Positions 38,345 to 46,535 of a stretch of DNA of 64,000 nucleotides are shown one piece after another (position 1 is the stretch's first letter; every line of letters begins with the position of its first letter). A program made the position numbers and the translations under genes. The DNA lies in the NCBI GenBank assembly GCA_013076295.1, contig RQOL01000423.1:33704-97703 (forward strand). The letters are read 5' to 3'. The notes below the pieces were generated by a model. That model saw only the letters and a program-made list of their open reading frames with translations. It was not told the DNA's origin and searched no databases. This DNA is from Sanderia malayensis. Its lineage: Eukaryota; Cnidaria; Scyphozoa; Semaeostomeae; Pelagiidae.

Positions 38345-38840
38345 GTATCATTTATAGAAGGACTCTGTTATTTCTAACAATGTTATGTTTTTATTGAAAA
38401 CAAAAAGATTTGACATCATAACACTATTCAAATTCAAAGTTTCCTTAATACATCTTGCCTGGTGGAAATCACCTAGTTTGAATATATTTCCCTATTTTCC
38501 AGCAATCATTTTTTGATATTTCAGAATTACCCTGATCACATGATTATATGAATTTTAGTAACAGTTCCGGATAATGTAAAATGAAACATGATTTTTCCTT
38601 TTCAAAACCAGGAGCACTCCTTTTGCTTTTTAAGGTTTCCTGGGTTTTTCATCCACCAATTCTTCACACACATAACATTACTTTTTGCTGCAATAATGAG
38701 AAATGATCTGTGTCACAGTGACCTAAGGGAAACATTGCTCTAGTAACCTAATGATATTTTTTGTGTATAAATATCTCTTCCTGGTGATATTATCTAAAAG
38801 AACAATGATTTTCACATCAAAGTAACATTGCTAGCAAAAT

Positions 38841-38920
38841 CGCTGTGAACAGGATTTGAACCTGTGAGGAATACCCATTTGATTTCAAGTCAAACGCCTT
38901 AACCACTCGGCCATCACAGC
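38841..38920 (-). tRNA. tRNA-Ser(UGA), type A, short variable arm
   Basis: 80 bases. The two missing bases fall in the variable arm at columns where types A and B differ, as expected from consensus collapse. Confidence 0.68.
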
Positions 38921-39419
38921 GTGTATCATTTATAGAAGGACTCTGTTATTTCTAACAATGTTAATTTTTTATTGAAAACAAAAAGATTTCACATCAAACA
39001 CTATTCAAATTCAAAGTTTCCTTAATACATCTTGCCTGGTGGAAATCACCTAGTTTGAATATATTCCTATTTTCCAGCAATTTTTTTGATATTTCAGAAT
39101 TAACCCTGATCACATTATATGAATTTTAGTAACAGTTCCAGCTAAATGTAATATGAGAACATGATTTTTTCCTTTTCAAAAGCAGGAGCACTCCTTTTGC
39201 TTTTTAAGGTTTCATGGTTTTTCATCCAATGACATTCATCACACACATAGCATTACTTTTTGCTGCAATAATGAGAAATGATCTGTGTCACAGTGACCTA
39301 AGGAGAACATTGCTCTAGTAACCTAATTGTGATATTATTTGTGTGTATAATATCTCTTCCTGGTGATATTATCTAAAAGAACAATGATTTTCACATCAAA
39401 GTAACATTGCTAGCAAAAT

Positions 39420-39499
39420 CGCTGTGAACAGGATTTGAACCTGTGAGGAATATCCATTTGATTTCAAGTCAAACGCCTTAACCACTCGGCCATCACAGC
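39420..39499 (-). tRNA. tRNA-Ser(UGA), type A, short variable arm
   Basis: 80 bases, again with two variable-arm bases missing at polymorphic columns. Confidence 0.68.
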
Positions 39500-40001
39500 G
39501 TGTATCATTTATAGAAGGACTCTTATTTCTAACAATGTTAATTTTTTATTGAAAAAAAAGATTTCACATCATAACACTATTCAAATTAAAGTTTCCTTAA
39601 TACATCTTGCCTGCGGAAATCACCCAGTTTGAATATATTTCCGTATTTTCCAGCAATTTTTTTCTGATATTTCAGAATTAACCCTGATCACATCATCATA
39701 TAAATTTTAGTAACAGTTCCGGATAATGTAATATGAGAACATGATTTTTTCCTTTTCAAAAGCAGGAGCACTCCTCTTGCTTTTTAAGGTTCTGGGTTTT
39801 TCATCCAATGACATTCATCACACATAGCATTACTTTTTGCTGCAATAATGAGAAATGATCTGTGTCACAGTGACCTAAGGAGAAACATTTGCTCTAGTAA
39901 CCTAATTGTGATATTATTGTTGTGTGTATAATATCTCTTCCTGGTGATATTATCTGAAAGAAGAATGATTTCTCACCTCAAAGTAAAATTGCCAGCAAAA
40001 T

Positions 40002-40083
40002 CACTGTGAACAGGCTTTGACCCTGTGTGGCAATATCCCATTTGATTTCACGTCTAAAGCTTTAAACACTCGGCCAACAGAGC
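40002..40083 (-). tRNA. tRNA-Ser-like, degenerate
   Basis: Carries GGCTTTGACCCTGTG in the T-arm and many stem mismatches. It shares several private changes with the inverted copy at 43738. Confidence 0.62.
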
Positions 40084-40580
40084 CTGTTTCATTTATAGAA
40101 GGACTCTATTATTTCTAACAATGCTAATTTTTTATTGAAAAAAAAGATTTCACATCAAAGACTATTCAAATCAAAGTTTCTTAATACTATCTTGCCTGGT
40201 GGAAATCACCTAGTTTGAATATATTTCCGTATTTTCCAGCAATTTTTTTTGATATCTCAGAATTACCCCTGATCACATCATTATGTGAATTTTAGTAACA
40301 GTTCCAGCTAAATGTAATATGAGAACATGATTTTTTCCTTTTCAAAACCAGGAGCACTCGTTTCGCTTATTAAGGATTCCTGGCTTTTTCATCTAATAGC
40401 ATTCTTCACACACATAATATTAGTTTTTGCTGCAATAAAGAGAAATGATCTGTGTCACAGTGACCTAAGGAGCCATCTGCTCTAGTAACGTAATGATGAT
40501 ATTATTCTTGTGTGTATAAATATCTCTTCCTGGTGATATTATCTGAAAGGACAATGATTTTTCACCTCAAAGTAACATTG

Positions 40581-40662
40581 CTAGCAAAATCGCTGTGAAC
40601 AGGATTTGACCCTCTGAGGCAATATTCCATTTGATTTCAAGTCTGATGCCTTAATCCCTCGG
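40581..40662 (-). tRNA. tRNA-Ser-like, degenerate
   Basis: T-stem, anticodon stem and D-arm changes (TGACCCTCTG, GTCTGATGCC). Probable pseudogene. Confidence 0.62.
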
Positions 40663-41183
40663 CCATCAGAGCGTGTATCATTTATAGAAGGAATCTATTA
40701 TTTCTAACGATGCTAATTTTGTTATTGAAAATATAAAGATTTCACATCAAAAGACTATTCAAATAAACAGTTTCCTTAATAACATCTTGCCTGGTGAAAA
40801 TCACCTAGTTTGAATATATTCCCCTATTTTCCAGCAATTTTTTTGATATTTCAGAATTAACCATAATCACATTATATGAATTTTATTAACAGTTCCAGCT
40901 AAATATAATATGAGAACATGGTTTTTTCCTTTTCAAAAGCAGGAGCACTCCTTTTGCTTTTTAAGGTTTCATGGGTTTTTCATCCAATGACATTCATCAC
41001 ACACATAAAATTACTTTTTGCTGCAATAATTAGAAATGATCTGTCTCACAGTGACCTAAAGAGAAACATTTGCTCTAGTAACCTAATTGTGATATTATTG
41101 TTGCGTGTACAAATATCTCTTTCTGGTGATATTATCTGAAAGAACAATGATTTTGCACATCAAAGTAACATTGCTAGCACAAT

Positions 41184-41265
41184 CGCTGTGAACAGGATTT
41201 GAACCTGTGAGGGAATATCCCATTTGATTTCAAGTCAAACGCCTTAACCACTCGGCCAACACAGC
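41184..41265 (-). tRNA. tRNA-Ser(UGA), near-canonical, innermost left-arm copy
   Basis: Canonical except for a 7-66 mismatch. The Pol III stop is destroyed: the plus strand reads GCACAATCG where others have GCAAAATCG. The innermost inverted copy at 43143 has the same private change. Confidence 0.8.
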
Positions 41266-41350
41266 GGGTATCATTTATAGCAGGACTCTGTTATTTCTAG
41301 CAATGTTAATGTTTTTATTGAAAACAAAAAGATTTCACATCATAACACTA

Positions 41351-41869
41351 GGCAGGGAATTACATGTAAGTGACTACATTTTGGCCTAACCTCAACTTTC
41401 ATTACTGATTCCTACTAAATCGACCCTGTAGATTTCAAATCCAAGATGGGTCACTTTCGATTTTGACCAGAAGTGTCTTAATTTGATGACGTCATAAAAC
41501 AACAATTTTCTCCATTTTACCTGCGATTTCTCGGTTTCCTTACATCCATTTTCAAAAACACATGCATATTTAGATTCAGCGCAACGTGGGGTATCGACTG
41601 ATATACATTTTATTAATATTTACTGATGTTGCTATTTTTAGAAATGACGTCATCATGGCCTAAAACGATGTTTTGCTTTGATTTTTCTTATTTGTTGCTA
41701 CCAACATGGTTTTTTCTGATACAGAAATGTATTCCTTCGTGTGGAGGCATTGTTAAAACTTGTTTTTAGGTGACTGGGTTATCCTGATGTCAAACACGTG
41801 GTCGTAGCAATAAAAATGCTAATTACATTTTTCTAAATCTACCATATCCATGTATACAAGTATTGTGGT
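41351..41869. other. Non-coding left part of the core between the inverted arms
   Basis: Unique sequence starting directly after the array word CATAACACTA. Contains two GACGTCAT words (about 41,490 and 41,650). Presumably the 3' flank of the minus-strand gene remnant beside it. Confidence 0.5.
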
Positions 41870-43060
41870 TTAAGACATCCAGTCAAACTCATCGCTTTCC
41901 AAATCGCTATCACTGCTCGAGGAGTCACCAAAAAATATATAATCCAGCTCCTTGCTCTCTGCAGATATCTGAATACCGGGTTCTTTTTCACTATCTGAAT
42001 ATTTCGCAGTACGCTCATGGGTGCTTGTTGCTGCTCTTGTTTTCCCCGTTCGTCACCGTTTCGTAGCGGGAGGGGCTGGTTGTCCCGTTTCTTCATTTTC
42101 AGATGATAGGGCTGAAGACACTGCAATTGTTGATGGAATTTGTTCACCTAAAATATAATCTGAAGGTACGATACAAATGAATTTTTTTTAAATGTCGAAT
42201 AGGAGTGATCAATTGACATAGAGATCCATTAATTAAAAAACCAACAACTCACTCGCCCGTCAACCAAACAGGCTCTACCAAACTTTTTTTGACGTCAATA
42301 GTCCAACCGTTGTCCTCGAGAGATATGGATTGAACAGACTTTTCTGCAAATCTCAACCAATGATAGACTTGATAGTGGACACGTTTGACTGCTTGCTGCA
42401 TTGAGTCAGGGTCTGGAGGCAATGATTGCGATGATTTCGTTTTCATAGCTTTGTACAAGCGAACTCTTGTGTCAACATACAACTCAACTTTTCTCCCAGA
42501 ATACAGGACAGTTTGGACGAACACAATCACATCCTTGATACTCTGCATACTCAACTCTTTGGACTCTCCCAACAAACTTAATAGATCTAATGAATCTTGA
42601 TGTTTCATTATCTTCTTTAGAATCTTGACCTTCCCAACACCATAAAGAAGGAGGTGGTGTCACACCCAGAGATTGCATGAATATGAGGTAAATGCTTTGA
42701 AACATTTTCACCCAAGAAGTCATACACTTTTCCAAAGTCGACATATTTCTCGTGATCTATTTTCATAAACCACTTTGACGATGATTTGACAATGGCATAA
42801 GCATGCACAAGTATAACTAGTACATCTGTGTCCTTGGCAACTACAACTACAACTGTATCTCTTTCACAAGCCTGTAAAACAAGTCTAGAGTCAGCTTCTT
42901 CATGGTTGCATTCAACGGACTCTGAAACACCATCACGAGTTATTTCCCATAGTTTTTCCTGCTCCGTGAAAGCCAATGGCAATTTCCATTGTTGCCGACC
43001 CTCTTCACTTCTGAAAAATTTGCTACCTAATCGTATCAAGTCCATTTTATTCTCGATATG
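41870..43060 (-). pseudogene. Remnant of an invertebrate multicopy gene family (PIN/FEN-like motifs)
   Basis: Read on the minus strand, the first frame gives CNHEEADSRLVLQACE, AKDTDVLVILVHAY and AISGCDTTS. These three motifs mark a repeat-associated family common in invertebrate genomes, and the spacing of acidic residues resembles PIN/FEN-type nucleases; that functional reading is tentative. The frame breaks near 42,647 in a TTCTTT run and continues as ILKKIMKHQDSLDLL to QVYHWLRFAEKS and EPVWLTG. A short intron, possibly GC-AG, at about 42,150-42,260 leads to a last exon with one TGA (KR*) and an acidic tail ending DEFDWMS before TAA at 41870. The 5' end runs straight into the inverted tRNA array. 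Truncated and frameshifted. Confidence 0.65.
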
Positions 43061-43142
43061 AGTGATGATATGAAATTTTTTTGTTTTAAATAAAAACATT
43101 AACATTGTTAGAAATAACAGAGTCCTTCTATAAATGATACAT

Positions 43143-43224
43143 GCTGTGATGGCCGAGTGGTTAAGGCGTTTGACTTGAAATCAAATGGGATATTCCCTCA
43201 CAGGTTCAAATCCTGTTCACAGCG
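43143..43224 (+). tRNA. tRNA-Ser(UGA), fully canonical
   Basis: Every stem pairs; G18G19, C56, GGTTCAAATCC B box, variable arm and G73 are all intact. It is the best-preserved copy in the window. The usual TTTT after the gene is replaced by ATTGTG, so the next stop run (CTTTTAG) is about 43 bases downstream. Confidence 0.88.
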
Positions 43225-43737
43225 ATTGTGCTAGCAATGTTACTTTGATGTGCAAAATCATTGTTCTTTTAGATAATATCACCAGGAATAGATAATTATA
43301 CACACAACAATAATATCATAATTAGGTTACTAGAGCAAATGTTTCTCCTTAGGTCACTGTGACACAGATCATTTCTCATTATTACAGCAAAGAGTAATGT
43401 TATGTGTGTGAAGAATGCTGGTGGATGAAAACCCAGGAAACCTTAAAAAGCAAAAGGAGTGTTCCTTGTTTTGAAAAGGTAAAAATCATGTTTTCATTTT
43501 ACATTATCCGGAAATGTTACTAAAATTCATATAATGTGGTGATTATGGGTAATTCTGAAATATCAAAAAAATTTGCTGGAAAATATGGAAATATATTCAA
43601 ACTACGTGATTTCCACCAGGCAAGATGTTATTAAGGAAAATTTGAATTTCAATAGTGTTATGATGTGAAATCTTTTTGCTTTCAAGAAAAACATTAACAT
43701 TGTTAGAAATAACAGAGTCCTTCTATAAATGATACAT

Positions 43738-43819
43738 GCTGGGATGGCCGAATGGTTAAGGTGTTAGACTTGAAATCAAATGGGATATTGCCTCACAGGG
43801 TCAAAGCCTGTTCACAGCG
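43738..43819 (+). tRNA. tRNA-Ser-like, degenerate
   Basis: Mismatches in acceptor and anticodon stems, and T54 changed to G (GGGTCAAAGCC). TTTT is present. Confidence 0.65.
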
Positions 43820-44336
43820 ATTTTGCTAGCCAAGTTACTTTGATGCGGAAAATCATTGTTCTTTTAGATAATATCACCAGGAAGAGATATTTATACACAC
43901 AACAATAATATCATAATTAGGTTACTAGAGCAGATGATTCTCCTTAGGTCACTGTGACACAGATCATTTCTCATTATTACAGCAAAAAGTAATGTTATGT
44001 GTCTGAAGAACGCTATTGGATGAAAAAGCCAGGAATCCTTAAAAAACAAAAGGAGTGCTCCTGGTTTTGAAAAGGAAAAAATCATGTTCTCATATTACAT
44101 TATCAGGAACTGTTACTAAAATTCATATAATCATGTGATCAGGGGTAATTTTGAAATATCAGAAAATGGGATTGTTGGAAAATAGGGAAATATATTCAAA
44201 CTAGGTGATTTCCACCAGGCAAGATGTTATTAAGGAAACTTTGAATTTGAATAGTGTTATGATGTGAAATCTTTTTGGTTTCAATAAAAACATTAACATT
44301 CCTCGAAATAACAGAGTCCTTCTATAAATGATACAT

Positions 44337-44418
44337 GCTGTGATGACCGAATGGTTAAGGCATTTGACTTGAAATCAAATGGAATATTCTCTCACAGGTT
44401 TAGATCCTGTTCACAGCC
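44337..44418 (+). tRNA. tRNA-Ser(UGA), type C-like
   Basis: C56 to T with D-stem (GATGACCGAATGG) and discriminator (C) changes. TTTT is present. Confidence 0.67.
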
Positions 44419-44516
44419 ATTTTGCTAGCCATGTTACTTTGATGTGGAAAATCATTGTTCTTTTAGATAATATCACCAGGAAGAGATATTTACACACACA
44501 ATAATAATATTACTAG

Positions 44517-45125
44517 GGGTCATCACTCGCTTCGCTCGTTCGCCCCAGCCCGTCAAGTAAAAGAAGCTTAATCTTGTTGGCGCACTTCGTGCGCTGCATT
44601 CGCTTCTCTCATGCCTCTTTCAACCCCACGTACAGTGGGCTAGCCCGCTGCCCTCGCCTGTCTATCTACTATCAAGAAACATTGACTGATTGGGCGCACT
44701 TCGTGCGCTGCATTCGTTTCGCTCATGCCTCTTTCAACCCCGCGTACAATGGATTAGCTCGCTGCGCTCACCTGTCTATCTTTTATCAAGAAACATTGAC
44801 TGATAGGGCCAACTTCGTGCGCTGCATTCGCTTCGCTCATGCCTCTTTCAACCCCACGTACAATGGGTAAGCTCGCTGCGCTCGCCTGTCTATCTATTAT
44901 CAAGAAACGTTGCCTGATAGGGCGCACTTTGTGCGCTGCATTCGCTTCGCTCATGCCTCTTTCAACCCCACGTACATAGGGATAGCTCGCTGCGCTCGCC
45001 TGTCTATCTATTACCAAGAAAGATTGACTGATAGGGCGCACTTCGTGCGCTGCATTCGCTTACGCTCATGCCTCTGCCTACTCCTCTTGCAACAGTTTGG
45101 CTCGCTTCGCTCGCCTGATAACCCC
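44517..45125. repeat. GC-rich element with five 114-bp units
   Basis: After a leader with CGCTTCGCTCG words, units start at 44580, 44694, 44808, 44922 and 45036, spaced exactly 114 bp. Each starts with a small hairpin (GCGCAC-TTC-GTGCGC in most copies) and contains CTCGCTGCGCTCG. Since 114 is a multiple of three, repeating 38-codon frames are open on both strands; no gene is inferred. Confidence 0.88.
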
Positions 45126-45870
45126 TTATCATAATTTGTTTATTAAAACTTTGGGCTTGTTTACACTAGACCTAAGCGTCGCAAGTATGCCGAAGGAACA
45201 ATGGCCGTACCCTACTGCAAAAACTCCAACAATCTCAATGAAAAAGCTACCACCTGTGTTCTCAATTGTTTCCTGTAATTTTCCAGAGGTCTCTCAAACA
45301 ATTAGCAAGTCTTTACAAAGATAATTCAGGTTGTAAAACACTTTGAAAGGTGCCGGGTTATCCTTTGTGTTCAAAACAAAAACACGCATCTTCTCCAAAA
45401 GTACCTGCTGTTCAACCCGAGGGCAAATTTGCATGATAACGAAATACGCGTTACTGTTCACGTGAAGTCGCGAAAGAGCCAATGAAATTACAGCAAAAGG
45501 CGAAACGGGTCACATGAACAGCGAATACTCTGTTCGAAAATGGAGTTCTGGACGCGAATTTGGAAGTTTCGCCAGCGTAAACCATAGTTTTTTTGTGATA
45601 GCACAATTAGCAGAGTAATTAGTGGAATAATTCAAAATTTCAGGAGAAAATCGAAAAACAAAATCCATTACCCTGGTTAAATTAATAAAGTAAACATTCA
45701 GCGTGATTTTCATTGCCATATATCCACATAGAAAAAAGCCTTTGTGATTACACGGTTCGCCGTTTCGGTCCATTGTTTTAGGGCGATCGACCTATTGTTT
45801 TGGGTCGAATCTATTGTTTTTGGCAGGGAAAATGCATCGTCACGTGACATCACAGAATATATATTAGACT
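45126..45870. other. Spacer without recognised features
   Basis: Short open frames only, none protein-like. Sits between two copies of the 114-bp element. Confidence 0.5.
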
Positions 45871-45871
45871 A

Positions 45872-46025
45872 GCCGGGGGCGCTCGCTACCCTCGCTTCCC
45901 GGATCCCTTCAAGTGAAAAAGTTTAATGTGGGTGGCGCACTTCGTGCGCTGTATTCGCTGACGCTCATGCCTCTTCTGACCCCACGTACAGTGGTTTGGC
46001 TCGTTCTCTCTCCCCTGTCTATCTA
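45872..46025. repeat. Second, single-unit copy of the GC-rich element
   Basis: The leader (CGCTCGCTACCCTCGC, then TCAAGTGAAAAAG) is followed by one 114-bp-type unit from 45935 (GCGCACTTCGTGCGCTG). It matches the leader plus unit order of the first copy. Confidence 0.75.
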
Positions 46026-46535
46026 TTGTCACGATTGTAGTGTTTAACATGCATGGAAATTAGTTTTAGCGATCAGCCTCGTTTTCATTTGAAAATCCTC
46101 GTTTTCATCAGGTAAGCCTCGTGCTGATGGTACAGTAGATAAGATGCAACATCAAAGTTTGTTTTGTTTTAGAGACAACAACAATTAGTCTGCTATTAGT
46201 TGAGTGCATGCATTGACACTTGGCTATGGTACATTGTCAACCTAATACAAACAGTAAAGGAACATCTATGATGAGCATCCAGAATTTAAATTAATGTTGA
46301 CTTACAGAGGTATGGTTTTGTTTCCATGTTAAGATGATACTGATGCATTGGATTTTGACAAATCATTAGGTATGAAGTCTCAAATACTTGCATTTGTACA
46401 ATGATGTACATGAGTAGATCTACAAAGTGAAAGAGACAAATTATATTCTATCTGACATGTAGGTTTATTACTATAAGCAAAAAATAAGATAGCTTTTAGC
46501 AACAGTCAGCTCCATAACTATTTAAAAATCTTTTA
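46026..46535. other. AT-rich spacer before the LINE
   Basis: No gene seen. It ends at a possible splice acceptor (TTTTATCAG, to 46539). Confidence 0.45.

Larger units (their letters stand above)
37900..39800. other. Array stretch with consensus-collapse signature
   Basis: Three consecutive monomers lack single bases at the columns that vary among other monomers: GATTTTCACATC where others have a G or C before CACATC, GAGAACATC where others have T or A, AACATGTTTTTCC where others have A or G, CACAGTGTATC where others differ. Random mutation would not choose those columns. This looks like an assembly consensus over many unresolved copies. Confidence 0.7.
8638..41350 (-). repeat. 32.7-kb tandem array of ~600-bp tRNA-Ser(UGA) monomers
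   Basis: Each monomer is an 82-base type II tRNA on the minus strand plus ~518 bp of AT-rich spacer. The folded gene has a 7-bp acceptor stem, D-stem GCC/GGC, anticodon loop CTTGAAA (anticodon TGA), a long variable arm and discriminator G73, all as in tRNA-Ser. Most copies have the Pol III stop TTTT one base after the gene. Families used below: A, canonical; B, A1/C72 mismatch, G19 changed to A, U25 and an unpaired variable arm; C, C56 changed to T in the T-loop; D, 7-66 mismatch and a G-U pair in the T-stem. Monomer lengths include ~600, ~720 (internal ~120-bp duplication) and short units with only a 5' tRNA half. Short open frames in the spacers are not genes. Confidence 0.93.
43061..44515 (+). 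repeat. Inverted right arm of the tRNA-Ser array
   Basis: About 2.4 monomers in the orientation opposite to 8,638-41,350. It begins at the same point of the monomer (complement of CATAACACTA) at which the left arm ends, and stops near ATAATATTAC before the GC-rich element. Confidence 0.9.

Noticed and set aside
8878..41139. About 35 recurring small open frames of 62-87 codons in the array (for example those starting MAFSFSKAG, MVFSFSKPG or MCIIYRRT).
   Set aside because: They are shadows of the conserved spacer and disappear in monomers with one extra T (TTACTTTTTTGC). No codon-level conservation is evident.
8638..41350. CRISPR array or other short regular-repeat defence system.
   Set aside because: The unit is ~600 bp with a folded tRNA and no unique spacers; the context is eukaryotic.
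44574..45041. Repeat-peptide gene in the 114-bp units (38-residue periodic frames on both strands).
   Set aside because: Both strands are open equally because the unit is a multiple of three without stops; no start, splice or promoter context.
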